A stretch of DNA of 35,292 bases from an uncultured Clostridia bacterium (GTDB lineage: Bacteria > Bacillota > Clostridia > TANB77 > CAG-508). Numbering within the stretch: position 1 is the stretch's first letter; each line of letters opens with the position of its first letter. The stretch spans positions 1-35,292 of the forward strand of contig CANRGE010000018.1 of the NCBI GenBank assembly GCA_947630065.1, in the 5' to 3' direction. The notes under the pieces are model-generated. The model was not told the DNA's origin. It ran no database searches and worked only from the letters and a program-made list of their open reading frames with translations. Shown piece after piece: positions 6,646-15,184 of this stretch. Position numbers and translations under genes: made by a program.

Positions 6646-7806
6646 TGTATTTAAGACATTTGAAATAACATTACCAGTATCGTTCATAGCATTAGTATCT
6701 AAATGTGCATATATATTCGCAGTAGTATTATAATTGGAGTGTCCTAACCATACTTGTATTTGTTTTAAATGAACACCATTTGCAAGTAATAAACTAGCAC
6801 AACTATGTCTTAAATCGTGAAATCTAATTATTTTCATATTATTTGCTTTTAAAATTTTTCTAAATTTATGTGATACATAATCTGGGTTTAATAATGTTCC
6901 CATTTCATTTACGCATATATAATCTAAATACCTATTATTATAGCAATTTTTATAAATTTTCTTATTTTCTTCTTGCTTTGCTTTTAAAAGTAATAATTCT
7001 TGTTCTACTTGCTCTAATAATGGTAAAGTTCTATGACTTGAATTTGTTTTTGTTCTATCTTTACCAACTAATCTTTGTTTCCCATTAGAAGATATATTTA
7101 CTACAACGTGTTCAATAGTAATTGTTTTATTATTAAAATCTATTGCAGACCATTTAAGACCTATTACTTCACTTCTACGTAACCCATAATAAGAAGCTAA
7201 TAAAACTGGAATTCTTATACTTGTATTTTCCATAATATCAAGTAATTTTTGTATTTGCTCATTAGTATAAAATGATACATTATAATGAGTTATTTTTGGT
7301 TTTTCTACTTTATCAGCACAGTTAGATAAAATTAAATCTGTTTTTACTGCATATTGTAATGCTTTTCTAATATTTGCGTGATAACGTGTTACTGTATTTC
7401 CAGATAAATTAAACCCCAATAAATATTGATAAAAATCTTGTATATCTTGTGCCTTTAAATCTTGTAATGTAATTTTATGTACTTTGAAATAATCTGTCAT
7501 CCTACCATATATTAGCTTGTGATAACCCATATATGTAGTATCTTCAATAGAATGTTTTATAATTTCAAGCCATTTATACATAAATTCAATGAATAATATT
7601 GTTTCTGTATTATTGACTGTTGTAATGTCTTGCTTATTTTCAAATTCTTCTATTATTTGTTTTAATTTAACTTCTGCTTCACGTTTCTTGCCTTTTATAG
7701 CTTTTATTTTAGTAGAAACCCATTTATTTTTCCATTTTTCTTCTTCCTTATAATTTAAGACAGCATAATACATACCTTTTTTTATTTGTAAACTACCTGT
7801 TATCAT
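6622..7806 (-). CDS. int: Tyrosine recombinase / integrase
   Basis: 394 residues in the usual three-part layout: an N-terminal arm-binding domain (about 1-55), a SAM-like core-binding domain (about 70-165) and the catalytic domain (about 175-385). Catalytic residues are in place: R210 in GLRRSE, K253 near KTNSSHR, H330 and R333 in HDLRH, H356 in WLGHS and the nucleophile Y366 in NIYAHLD. This is the Tn916-Int/phage type, which acts with an excisionase. It lies next to attL and reads towards it. GAAAGGAG is 6 bases before the ATG. It should carry out the integration and excision at the tRNA-Phe anticodon loop. The gene appears intact. Confidence 0.95.
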   Translation of the reverse strand: MITGSLQIKKGMYYAVLNYKEEEKWKNKWVSTKIKAIKGKKREAEVKLKQIIEEFENKQDITTVNNTETILFIEFMYKWLEIIKHSIEDTTYMGYHKLIYGRMTDYFKVHKITLQDLKAQDIQDFYQYLLGFNLSGNTVTRYHANIRKALQYAVKTDLILSNCADKVEKPKITHYNVSFYTNEQIQKLLDIMENTSIRIPVLLASYYGLRRSEVIGLKWSAIDFNNKTITIEHVVVNISSNGKQRLVGKDRTKTNSSHRTLPLLEQVEQELLLLKAKQEENKKIYKNCYNNRYLDYICVNEMGTLLNPDYVSHKFRKILKANNMKIIRFHDLRHSCASLLLANGVHLKQIQVWLGHSNYNTTANIYAHLDTNAMNDTGNVISNVLNTKKISVCA

Positions 7807-7821
7807 TAAAAACTCCTTTCT

Positions 7822-7853
7822 AAAATATAACAGAGTGTATTTAGTTTACCATT
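7822..7853 (-). promoter_or_regulatory. int leader with motif shared with the right end
   Basis: Read on the minus strand, the stretch before int holds CAATGGTAAACT and, 8 bases later, CTGTTATATTT. The right end of the element has the same two blocks at 15185-15211, more closely spaced. A common binding protein (excisionase, integrase or regulator) is a reasonable inference. Confidence 0.5.
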
Positions 7854-7892
7854 GATATTTTTTATTATATCATAGTAGAAAATAAATTACTA

Positions 7893-8096
7893 TTATTTAT
7901 TGATAATATAATTTATTAAATTTAATTTTGCTATTTTATACTCTCTGCCAATTTTTATGCTTTTAATTTTTTCTTGTTTTAATAATTTATAAGCTAAAGT
8001 AGAACTAATTCCACCCAACATTTCTCTCATTTCTTTAACATTTACAACGTCTGGGTAGCTTTCAAACATTGTTTTATAATTATGATTTTCAAGCAT
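7893..8096 (-). CDS. xis: Excisionase (MerR-type winged helix)
   Basis: A 67-residue protein. Residues 15-66 fit the excisionase/MerR-like helix-turn-helix fold: VNVKEMREMLGG as the recognition region, then AYKLLKQEKIKSIKIGREYKIAK, the wing motif of the family. AAGGAGAG is 8 bases before the ATG. It lies 86 bp upstream of int on the same strand, the standard xis-int arrangement. It should bind near the attachment sites and bias Int towards excision. It is shorter than some relatives but contains the full fold. Confidence 0.85.
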   Translation of the reverse strand: MLENHNYKTMFESYPDVVNVKEMREMLGGISSTLAYKLLKQEKIKSIKIGREYKIAKLNLINYIINK

Positions 8097-8125
8097 TTTA
8101 TTCTCTCCTTAATAGAACTCTTAAT

Positions 8126-9226
8126 TTACTGTTTTTGATTTCTATTATTACCGAATAATAGAGATTTTTTTTCATCAATAATCTTTTCAAATGTAGAATT
8201 CTTAAATCTTAAATAGCTTTTAATATCTACTAACATAATTGAAAAAGTATCATCAAGAGTTTTTCTTTTTCGTTTTGCACCATAGGAAGAAATATAACCA
8301 ACAATAGTAGGTATTAAACTTTTTGCGTCATCAGAGATTTGTTTACTTCTTGTTATTAAACCTTTTGAACAAAATTCATTATAAGCATTTTGTAATTCGA
8401 GCCAGTCAGAGTTTATAGGACAACGTTCAATTCGTTTATTAGTCCTATCTACTTTTACTAGCCATACAGTAGTACAATAATTCCATAAATCTTGTAATCG
8501 TGATTTTACATCCGATACAGTAGTAATATTAGCACTTCTCAAAAACTCAGATTTTAATTCAAATTCTATGTTCCAAACATTTTCAATATTCATATTGTTG
8601 ATAGACCATATATCATAAAACCATAATTTTTGTTTTTTCTCTCTAATTTCTAGACTTTTATTATATATTCTGCAATAGATATTATTACTTTTGCGACTAC
8701 CGAACGTTAGTTGATTAATGGAAGAATTTTTATAATTAAAATTATATTCTTTAAATTTTCCTTTATAAATTTGTGAACAATTAGTTATAAAATCTATATT
8801 ATCTACGTGGCAACATAAATCTAGTCTACATACTTTGTCATTTATAATATTTCCAAATGTTTCAACAACCCAGTTATAAATTATTCCCCAAGCTTTTGTT
8901 ATACCGTCAGACCATAAACACTCGGAACTAATACGAATTTGTATAGGTGAAAAATTTTTTTGTTTAGATTTGTATTGTGAAACATAAATTTTATAATCGT
9001 TATTTTGCAATATATAAGCATAACCTATTCTACCAACACTAAATAATTCAAAGCACATATCGTTTATACATATAATATGTTTATATTCTGGGTTAGAATT
9101 TGAACGTAATATTGCTATTTCTTTTTCTTCTTTTAGTTGCTTTAAAACTTCTTTTGCACTTTCCTCATAATTCTCAATATTTAGTAAAACATTTATTGTA
9201 TCTATATTTGATACTTTATTTATCAT
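8126..9226 (-). CDS. Rep_trans/MobT-type replication initiator-relaxase (Tn916 Orf20-like)
   Basis: 366 residues. Family marks are RLDLCCHVD (about 136-144), a TFGSRKSNNIYCRIYNKSLE segment (about 175-195) carrying the presumed nicking tyrosines, and an acidic FELKSEFLR helix. This matches pT181-like Rep proteins and the NicK/Orf20 relaxases of ICEBs1 and Tn916. Such enzymes nick one strand at oriT and start rolling-circle replication and transfer. I prefer ATG 9226: AAGGAG lies 9 bases before it, whereas ATG 9235 directly abuts the ribosome site. The gene appears intact. The structured gap immediately upstream (9240-9358) is a natural place for the nick site. Confidence 0.8.
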   Translation of the reverse strand: MINKVSNIDTINVLLNIENYEESAKEVLKQLKEEKEIAILRSNSNPEYKHIICINDMCFELFSVGRIGYAYILQNNDYKIYVSQYKSKQKNFSPIQIRISSECLWSDGITKAWGIIYNWVVETFGNIINDKVCRLDLCCHVDNIDFITNCSQIYKGKFKEYNFNYKNSSINQLTFGSRKSNNIYCRIYNKSLEIREKKQKLWFYDIWSINNMNIENVWNIEFELKSEFLRSANITTVSDVKSRLQDLWNYCTTVWLVKVDRTNKRIERCPINSDWLELQNAYNEFCSKGLITRSKQISDDAKSLIPTIVGYISSYGAKRKRKTLDDTFSIMLVDIKSYLRFKNSTFEKIIDEKKSLLFGNNRNQKQ

Positions 9227-9239
9227 TTTAATCATCTCC

Positions 9240-9358
9240 TTATTTTATATTAAGATGGTGTTGTGTGGGCTACTAATAGTGAGGACGCCCATTTGCACCT
9301 ACGGTGCTTACGTTCTGTTTTGGTCTTTGCTACGCACGACCTCCACAGAACGTTTTAA
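9240..9358. other. Candidate oriT / nick region
   Basis: A 120-bp gap between the FtsK-type and Rep genes, richer in G+C than its surroundings. It holds an inverted repeat ACGTTCTGT (9310-9318) / ACAGAACGT (9345-9353) with an inner GGTC/GACC pair, a GCACC-TAC-GGTGC hairpin (9295-9307), and TGGGC/GCCCA. In Tn916 and ICEBs1 oriT lies at this same place. Function is inferred from position and structure. Confidence 0.5.
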
Positions 9359-9360
9359 CC

Positions 9361-10630
9361 TTATCTTTCCATTGCCTCTTTAATATAATCAATTACAGAA
9401 CTTAAATCATCAATTTTAGTAACCTTAATTTGTTCTATATTGTTTTCAAGTCCGTCTAAATGAAGATAACCCTCACCAGCAAAAGAGGAAATATCTGTCA
9501 TTTTAGACTTATCTAGTCCAAGCATTTTGGTTTGTTCAGCACTAATATTTCCAAGAGCAATTTTTGCTCTAAAATTATCACGACTACCAGATTTGAAGAA
9601 CTCGCTATCAGCTCTCTGCATACCTACAACTATTCGCATATTATATTCTCTGCCCATATTCAAGATATAAGCAACTTTTTTCTTCAAATCGTATTCTTTA
9701 TCGTATTCATCAATAATTGAGGAATATTCATCTAATATTAGGACTTTCACTTGCTTTTTTCGTTCTTCATCTTGTGTAGTTATTCTTTCTTTTAATTCAT
9801 TATAAAAATCAATAATACCAGTAACAGCATTTTCGCCACCATAATAATTTTTACAATTTCTAAATGGCTTGAATATTAAAGAATTTTTATAATCACTTAT
9901 TAAAATACTCACGTTTGGAATATACAAAGAAATTTTACATAATATCACAAGTAGAGTTTGGCTCTTACCAGTTCCGAGTTGCCCCTACTACCAATAAATT
10001 TATCAAATCACTTAAAAAATCATCTTCTATGGTTAGAATTTTTGGTTTTACATATTTACTTGGTATTCTGTGTATGTAAATTTTATTTCTGTCTATGATG
10101 TCGCGAGTTATATTATAAACTCTATATTTACCAAAAACATATTCTATACTTTCGACTTCTTTTCTAAATTCTTCTATTTTTATTCCCTCGCTACTATAAG
10201 CAAGTATCTCACCATATTTTTTGTTCTTGTCCTTTTTCTTATATAGAAAAATAGGAGTTTGACCTTTGTTATTAACTAAAGGAGTATTTTCAAATTTACT
10301 ATCATCTGGCTTATTAAATTTGCATTTTCCAAGAATAACAATAGTTTCAAGAAAGCCACCAGCTATCAAAGTGGGTATTAATACATAGTTAAGTCCAAAT
10401 TTTATAATGTTTTGCATAATGTTTGTTGCATTATCTGTAAAATTAAAATCTGGTATTTTATCTGTTAGTCCATACAAATATTTGAACGCAAAAGGTGTTA
10501 ATGCACCATAAATTCCAAGTGGGATTAGTTTCCAATGATTATTTTTAATTTCTTCAATTCCATTTTTTATTAAAAGTTTGGAATTTTCATTATTTTTAGA
10601 TTTATTATCTCTATTATTTTTTGTTGCCAT
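9361..10630 (-). pseudogene. FtsK/TcpA-type coupling ATPase, frameshifted in Walker A
   Basis: Two adjacent frames form one protein. The upstream frame (10630 to 9965) gives two membrane segments (about 34-54 and 76-100), a cytoplasmic part, and ends VVGATRNW then stop. The downstream frame holds Walker B (VLILDEYSS), the FtsK-like VVGMQRADSEFF stretch, and a C-terminal region to 9361. Removing one base, for instance the G at 9976, gives GATGTGKS and a continuous product of about 422 residues, close to Tn916 Orf21. In ICEs this ATPase brings the relaxosome to the secretion channel. The single extra base would abolish activity unless it is a sequence error or bypassed by the ribosome. AGGAGG precedes the start. 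Confidence 0.88.
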
Positions 10631-10681
10631 AAAGCAACACCTCCTATCTAATTTTTTTATTTTTTTATTTTTTTATTTTAA

Positions 10682-10701
10682 AGAGGGGAGAATACCCCTC
10701 T
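10682..10701 (-). terminator. Hairpin after the DUF961 gene
   Basis: A 7-bp G+C-rich stem AGAGGGG/CCCCTCT with a six-base loop, followed on the minus strand by TTT and an A-rich tract. The weak T-run suggests partial read-through into the FtsK-type gene. Confidence 0.5.
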
Positions 10702-10704
10702 CAT

Positions 10705-11100
10705 CTACTTTTTACTGTCTAGGTTAAGCTTTATTTGACCTTTTATTTGCCCATCATCATTAAGATTATCGCTTACCATTTCATAGCTGTCTGCAAAACC
10801 TATAATTTTGGTCTTACCAAATTCAACAGAAGAAGCATTTAATTTTAACCCATTGAACTTAATATATTCATTAGGTTTAAAGTTTGATAAATCAGCATTT
10901 GGTACTTTTACGTCTAGCTTTTCATAAAAGATGTCTCTTTCAGCATTTAAAATTAAAACTGTAATTTTACTACCAAGTCTTTCATCAGTTCTTTTTCCGT
11001 CTATATATTTATAATAGTCTGTTGCCTCTACTGTTATATACTTGTCATCTGTTCCTAAAACCTCATTTGAAATAGGTAAAAAATTATTTTTTACAAACAT
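10705..11100 (-). CDS. DUF961 protein (Tn916 Orf22/Orf23-like)
   Basis: A 131-residue protein with the core YKYIDGKRTDERLGSKITV, then FYEKLDVKVP, which matches the small DUF961 proteins (YdcP, Orf22/23) encoded just upstream of the coupling ATPase in Tn916 and ICEBs1. Their exact role is not settled; in ICEBs1 the equivalents (HelP and neighbours) aid DNA unwinding during replication. It is predicted cytoplasmic. AAAGGAGG is about 8 bases before the ATG. The position before the FtsK-type gene is the expected one, which supports the assignment. Confidence 0.7.
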   Translation of the reverse strand: MFVKNNFLPISNEVLGTDDKYITVEATDYYKYIDGKRTDERLGSKITVLILNAERDIFYEKLDVKVPNADLSNFKPNEYIKFNGLKLNASSVEFGKTKIIGFADSYEMVSDNLNDDGQIKGQIKLNLDSKK

Positions 11101-11143
11101 TTTTATTTCCTCCTTTCTTAATTATTAAAGAAAGTTCAAAACA

Positions 11144-11178
11144 CAAAAAAATAGACAAATACATTTGATATGTATTTG
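11144..11178 (-). terminator. Rho-independent terminator
   Basis: Perfect 9-bp stem CAAATACAT/ATGTATTTG with loop TTGAT, followed by a seven-T run (with one interruption) on the minus strand. It ends the 11292 gene and isolates the DNA-processing genes downstream. Confidence 0.8.
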
Positions 11179-11291
11179 CCTAATTGCATTTTTCTTTTTC
11201 TTATATAATATACAAACTTACAAAATATCAACCTTAAAAAAAGCTTTATATTTCAATACTTTCAAAAGATTAACAAAAAATTAGTGTTAAT

Positions 11292-12011
11292 TTATTTTTT
11301 CTTTTGAGGTTTTTCTAATTTTAAATTAGGGTTTGATTTTAATAGCTTATTTATAATATTATTCGTTACAGTTTTAGACATTTCATCTGGTCGCCTAAAA
11401 TATTTATTTAATATTTTAGCATCATATTCTTTTGGCTCTGCTTTTAATTTAACTTTATGATTAGTTCCACTAGGTTTTATATATGCCCAGTCTCTATATA
11501 CAATAGCATAACTTTCAAGACGTTTTTTTTCCAACCTAGTTGGTGATATAAAATGTTCTATTTTTGCATAAAAATATTCATCACTCATATTTTTTTGAGA
11601 TTTTTCTTTTTTAGTATCTTTTGAATATTCAAGTTTTAACTTATCAATATCTTGTTTTTTTAATTGTTCACTACAAGCAACTATATCATAGAAATCAAGT
11701 TTCATAACCTTTTCATCATAAATATCATCTTTTTCACAATTACAAGTAGTACAATATTTTTTTAGATACCATTTAAAAAATCTCATACTAACATTTAAAT
11801 TCAATTCTTTAAAATAACTTTTTTCTATATGTTCTATTGGTCTATGTCCTTTATCGTGTTCTTGCATAAAATGTTCATATAATATTCCGTTTTGATAATA
11901 ATATTCTTCATAACCATCTCGTTTGTTTATTTCTCTTTCAGTTTTTTGTGCTAGTAGTTGTAATTTTCGACTAATATAAGGGTTTATTTCATTATTAAAA
12001 TTGTTTTTCAT
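11292..12011 (-). CDS. Hypothetical element protein
   Basis: I do not recognise this 239-residue protein. It is highly basic and charged, with an N-terminal helical region (EINPYISRKLQLLAQKTERE), a Cys motif CTTCNCEKD at about 87-95, and a Lys-rich C-terminus. No signal or membrane segment is visible. The charge suggests nucleic-acid binding, which is only a guess. GGAGG lies 10 bases before the ATG. It lies between the ribbon-helix-helix gene and the DUF961 gene and has terminators on both sides, so it may be separately transcribed. Confidence 0.55.
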   Translation of the reverse strand: MKNNFNNEINPYISRKLQLLAQKTEREINKRDGYEEYYYQNGILYEHFMQEHDKGHRPIEHIEKSYFKELNLNVSMRFFKWYLKKYCTTCNCEKDDIYDEKVMKLDFYDIVACSEQLKKQDIDKLKLEYSKDTKKEKSQKNMSDEYFYAKIEHFISPTRLEKKRLESYAIVYRDWAYIKPSGTNHKVKLKAEPKEYDAKILNKYFRRPDEMSKTVTNNIINKLLKSNPNLKLEKPQKKK

Positions 12012-12090
12012 TACTTATACCTCCAAATATTAAATAAATATATATAATTATATCATTTTTTTGTTAAATTGCTATACTTTTAATTAAAAT

Positions 12091-12128
12091 AAAAAATTTT
12101 GGATCAAATTTCTTTAGAATCCAAAATT
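12091..12128. terminator. Terminator after the ribbon-helix-helix gene
   Basis: A 10-bp stem AATTTTGGAT/ATCCAAAATT with T6 on the minus strand and a T-rich flank on the plus strand. Confidence 0.75.
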
Positions 12129-12153
12129 ATTTTTAATTTATAATCAATATTAT

Positions 12154-12342
12154 TTAGTTATCTTTTGAACTGGGTTTTACTTTTTCCATATTATCTAAAG
12201 CATATTCACAAGCTTGAATTACAAATCTTGAAAAAGTTACATCTGCTGTAAGAACATCATTTATTCTATCAATTAAAGGAACAGGAAATCTTATTGTTTT
12301 ATTTTCTGTTTCTTTCTTATCTGGCTTAATTTGAAATGCCAT
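12154..12342 (-). CDS. Ribbon-helix-helix (Arc/MetJ-type) DNA-binding protein
   Basis: A 62-residue protein. NKTIRFPVPLIDRINDVL forms the beta strand and first helix, and VTFSRFVIQACEYALDN the second helix, as in small RHH repressors and MobC-like accessory proteins. ATG 12342 is chosen because GGAGG stands 8 bases before it; the earlier in-frame ATG at 12357 overlaps the ribosome site. It is transcribed divergently from the double-AbrB gene. The gap between them has repeated TTGCA words that could be its operator. A role in copy control or as a relaxase accessory is inferred. Confidence 0.7.
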   Translation of the reverse strand: MAFQIKPDKKETENKTIRFPVPLIDRINDVLTADVTFSRFVIQACEYALDNMEKVKPSSKDN

Positions 12343-12367
12343 TTGCAACACCTCCAATATATATTAA

Positions 12368-12415
12368 TAGTATTGCAAAAAATATTAAAAATAAGCATTG
12401 CATTTTGCATTGCCA
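12368..12415. promoter_or_regulatory. Iterated TTGCA region between divergent regulators
   Basis: The words TATTGCA, CATTGCA, TTTTGCA and CATTGCC occur within 48 bp of the gap between the RHH gene and the AbrB gene. RHH proteins bind such short direct repeats in tandem, so this is a candidate shared operator. Confidence 0.4.
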
Positions 12416-12466
12416 AGTGATAAAATATATTTGTAAAAATTATATAATAAAAAAAAGGGGGAAAAA

Positions 12467-12739
12467 ATGGAGAAAATAGTAAAAAAAAGAAAGCTTGACG
12501 AATTAGGTCGTATAGTATTGCCTATTGAAGTAAGACAACAAGTAGGAATAAAAGAAAATACTTCACTGACGATAACAGTAGCAGATAGTAGTAGAATTAT
12601 TTTGGAAAAAGGAAGAGAAGTTGACCAATTAGGTAGAATAGTTATACCTTATGAAATAAGACAAATGTTAGGAATTACAGAAAAAGATGAATTAGAAATA
12701 CAAGCAGAAGAGGGAAAAATAATATTAAGTAAAGTTTAG
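12467..12739 (+). CDS. Regulator with two tandem SpoVT/AbrB domains
   Basis: A 90-residue protein made of two copies of the swapped-hairpin AbrB DNA-binding domain: residues 10-48 (ELGRIVLPIEVRQQVGI) and 53-89 (QLGRIVIPYEIRQMLGI). AbrB domains normally pair between two chains; here both are on one chain, so a monomer could form the whole DNA-binding unit. The ribosome site AGGGGG is 7 bases upstream. It precedes the surface-protein and sortase genes on the same strand and is divergent from the RHH gene, so it probably regulates one or both modules. Targets are unknown. Confidence 0.82.
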   Translation: MEKIVKKRKLDELGRIVLPIEVRQQVGIKENTSLTITVADSSRIILEKGREVDQLGRIVIPYEIRQMLGITEKDELEIQAEEGKIILSKV

Positions 12740-12772
12740 AAATAAAATTATAGTTTTAATTTTATTGCAATA

Positions 12773-12789
12773 TATCATATTATATGATA
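12773..12789. promoter_or_regulatory. Palindrome before the surface-protein gene
   Basis: TATCATAT-T-ATATGATA, 8-bp arms, 38 bp before the start codon. It is a possible operator for the adjacent AbrB-type regulator, although such palindromes also arise by chance in A+T-rich DNA. Confidence 0.4.
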
Positions 12790-12827
12790 ATATATTTATA
12801 ATAATTATAAGAAAGGGGTTTTCAAAA

Positions 12828-14258
12828 ATGAAAACAAAAACAAATCTAAAAATTTTATTAGTAATTGCTGTGTTACTAATAATAAGTTGCATATTTAATT
12901 TTAGTATAGTTAATGCAACAGAAACAGCAACAAATGAAATAACTACGACAAAAACAGATGAAGCTGTATCAAGTACAGCAGAAAAAACTACACCAAGTGA
13001 AGACACTTTAAAACTTATTCCAGATACAATTACTGTAACACAAAAAGAAAGCCAATTTGAAGAATTATTTGAAAGTGGAAAAGGAAATCAAGAAATAAAA
13101 CAATTAATAAAAGACACTTTAGAAAAACAAAATGTTGATTTAACAGGATATGAAATAATTTTTGATATAGAAGGTAATGTACATGCTTCAGCTGATATTC
13201 ACAAAGCTACAATATATTTGTTAAGAAAAAGTGATAGTAATTATAATTTAACAAAAGAGGTAAATGTTAAATATAGTAATTCTGATAGCTTTAATGAAAA
13301 AGATAAAAAAGCAGTACAAGCTGTAGCAGATACAATTACAAATCCTTGGCATACATTTGGTTTTGATGAGGAAATTCCAGAAAATGTTTTTGAAAATGAT
13401 ATGAAAGAGTGGGTAACTGATAAATCTGTTACATATAAAATTATTGGTGGAAATGCAGGAGGAGGAGGAGAATTATGGTCTTATTTTAGTACATATAGTA
13501 TCTTCTTTTTCAAAAATGATAAATGTTATGTATCTAAAAATGTATATTTTGATATAAGTAGAGAAATAATTATTCCAGAAAATATAAGAGATACAGAAGA
13601 AGCATATATGAATTATGCTTTACCTATAATAAAAGCAAACTCATATACAAAAGATATTAAAGTTGTAAGACAAGATAACAATAGTCAATGGTATAATGTT
13701 TATGTTAAGAATTCAGTTGACGGTCTATATCACGAAGAAGAAGCACCAGCAGATTATATTTTAATTAAAAAAGAAAATGCATTTATGGTATATGACGGAA
13801 TAACTATTTCATCTAATGCTAATGTAACTCTTTCAACTGAAAAAATGGAGAGTACATCTTCACACTATACAGATATGCAAAAAGTATTAAAAGAAAAAGG
13901 TTATAATAATGTACTTAATGCTTTTGAAATAAAATTATCTAGTGGAAATGTATCAAATGGTTTAGAACTTACATTTGATGTAGGAACAGAATATAGTGGA
14001 AAACAAGTTATGATATTACATCAAAAGCAAGACGGAACTTATGAAGAATTTGAAAAAACAGTAGAAAATGGAAAAGTAAAAATTACTGTTACTGAATTAT
14101 CTCCATTTATGGTGGCATTAAAGGATAATATTAGTACTACACCTAATAGAGTGTTAGATAATGAGCCTAAAACTGGGGTTATAAATTATACAGTTTTTGC
14201 AAGTGTAATAGCTGTTATTTCATTAGGTGGACTAGCAATATTAAAATTCAAAAAATAA
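12828..14258 (+). CDS. Cell-wall-anchored surface protein with LPXTG-like sorting signal
   Basis: 476 residues: a signal peptide (about 1-30, ending near VNATE), an acidic Thr-rich linker, a large extracellular region, and a C-terminal sorting signal NEPKTG (445-450) followed by a hydrophobic segment and the tail KFKK. EPKTG departs from LPXTG and is closer to the NPKTN/NPQTN signals of class B sortases; a class B sortase is encoded next. No known adhesion domain is recognised; there is a GGNAGGGGE loop at about 208-216. ATG 12828 has AAAGGGG upstream, whereas an earlier in-frame start lacks a ribosome site. As element cargo it probably alters surface contacts of the host cell. Confidence 0.8.
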   Translation: MKTKTNLKILLVIAVLLIISCIFNFSIVNATETATNEITTTKTDEAVSSTAEKTTPSEDTLKLIPDTITVTQKESQFEELFESGKGNQEIKQLIKDTLEKQNVDLTGYEIIFDIEGNVHASADIHKATIYLLRKSDSNYNLTKEVNVKYSNSDSFNEKDKKAVQAVADTITNPWHTFGFDEEIPENVFENDMKEWVTDKSVTYKIIGGNAGGGGELWSYFSTYSIFFFKNDKCYVSKNVYFDISREIIIPENIRDTEEAYMNYALPIIKANSYTKDIKVVRQDNNSQWYNVYVKNSVDGLYHEEEAPADYILIKKENAFMVYDGITISSNANVTLSTEKMESTSSHYTDMQKVLKEKGYNNVLNAFEIKLSSGNVSNGLELTFDVGTEYSGKQVMILHQKQDGTYEEFEKTVENGKVKITVTELSPFMVALKDNISTTPNRVLDNEPKTGVINYTVFASVIAVISLGGLAILKFKK

Positions 14259-14277
14259 TAAATAATTAAATTTATAT

Positions 14278-14322
14278 ATACCCTAGAAATATTATAGGAA
14301 TTATAATATAATTCTAGGGTAT
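14278..14322 (+). terminator. Intergenic hairpin, attenuator-like
   Basis: Arms ATACCCTAGAA and TTCTAGGGTAT with a 23-base loop, between the surface protein and sortase genes. There is no T-run, so it may tune rather than stop transcription of the sortase gene or stabilise mRNA ends. Confidence 0.45.
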
Positions 14323-14348
14323 TAATTTATAAAGGGGTTATGCAATAA

Positions 14349-15131
14349 ATGAAAAAGGAAAAATCAGCAAAAAAGAATAAAAAAATTAAAATTATATTAG
14401 TTATATTTCTCTCTATTTGCCTTATATGTGCTATTTCTTATTTAGTTATATATTTTTATAATTCAAATAAAAATAAAGGCTTATATAACGATTTACAGCA
14501 AGATATAACAGAAGATAAAACAACAGAAGAAATATCACAAGTAAATAATGGTTTTGTAGATAAAGTAAAAGAGTTACAACAAGAAAATGCAGATGTTAAA
14601 GGTTGGGTACGCATTGAAGATACAAATGTTAACTACCCTATATTACAAACTGATAATAACGATTATTACTTAACACATAATTACAAAAAAGAATATTCAA
14701 GTTATGGCTCTATTTTTATTAATAGTAATTGCGATATAAAGAATCAAAATTCAAATGTAATTATATATGGACACGATATGAAAGATAATCAAATGTTCAA
14801 AGACTTATTAAAATATCAAGATAAAACTTTTTATGAACAACACCCTATTATAAAAATGGCAACAGAAGAAAATGAAACAGACTATGAAATAATATATGTT
14901 TTTAAGTCAAAAGTTTTCTATCAAGATGAAAAAAATGTGTTTAAATTTTATAAATACTATAATTTTGAAAATGAAAACAATTATAATGAATATATAAATA
15001 ATTGCAAAAAAATACAATTATATGATACTGGTAAAATAGCAACTTATGGAGAACAACTTATAACCTTAATTACTTGCGAATATTCACAAGAAAATGGTCG
15101 TATGGTTGTAGTTGCTAAAAAAACACAATAA
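14349..15131 (+). CDS. Class B sortase
   Basis: 260 residues. One N-terminal membrane anchor (about 14-37) and a sortase B-type catalytic domain: GWVRIEDTNVNYPILQ (85-100), YLTHNY, H142 in IYGHDM, the nucleophile C243 in TCEYS, and R251 in GRMVVV. All three catalytic residues are present. It should attach the preceding EPKTG protein to peptidoglycan or to itself. It follows that gene by 90 bp on the same strand. AAAGGGG is about 12 bases before the ATG, rather distant. Class B membership rests on the motif context rather than on a search. Confidence 0.88.
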   Translation: MKKEKSAKKNKKIKIILVIFLSICLICAISYLVIYFYNSNKNKGLYNDLQQDITEDKTTEEISQVNNGFVDKVKELQQENADVKGWVRIEDTNVNYPILQTDNNDYYLTHNYKKEYSSYGSIFINSNCDIKNQNSNVIIYGHDMKDNQMFKDLLKYQDKTFYEQHPIIKMATEENETDYEIIYVFKSKVFYQDEKNVFKFYKYYNFENENNYNEYINNCKKIQLYDTGKIATYGEQLITLITCEYSQENGRMVVVAKKTQ

Positions 15132-15136
15132 AAATA

Positions 15137-15183
15137 AAAATAATTTTGGACTATTAATAAAAATGTTCCAAAATTATTTTTTT
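15137..15183 (+). terminator. Terminator of the surface protein-sortase genes
   Basis: A 14-bp stem (AAAATAATTTTGGA with TCCAAAATTATTTT) followed by T residues, six bases after the sortase stop codon. Confidence 0.85.
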
Positions 15184-15184
15184 A

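Noticed and set aside
9361..10630. Two separate genes for the FtsK-type protein
   Set aside because: Walker A is split exactly at the junction, and deleting one base joins both parts in frame; one frameshifted gene explains the data better.
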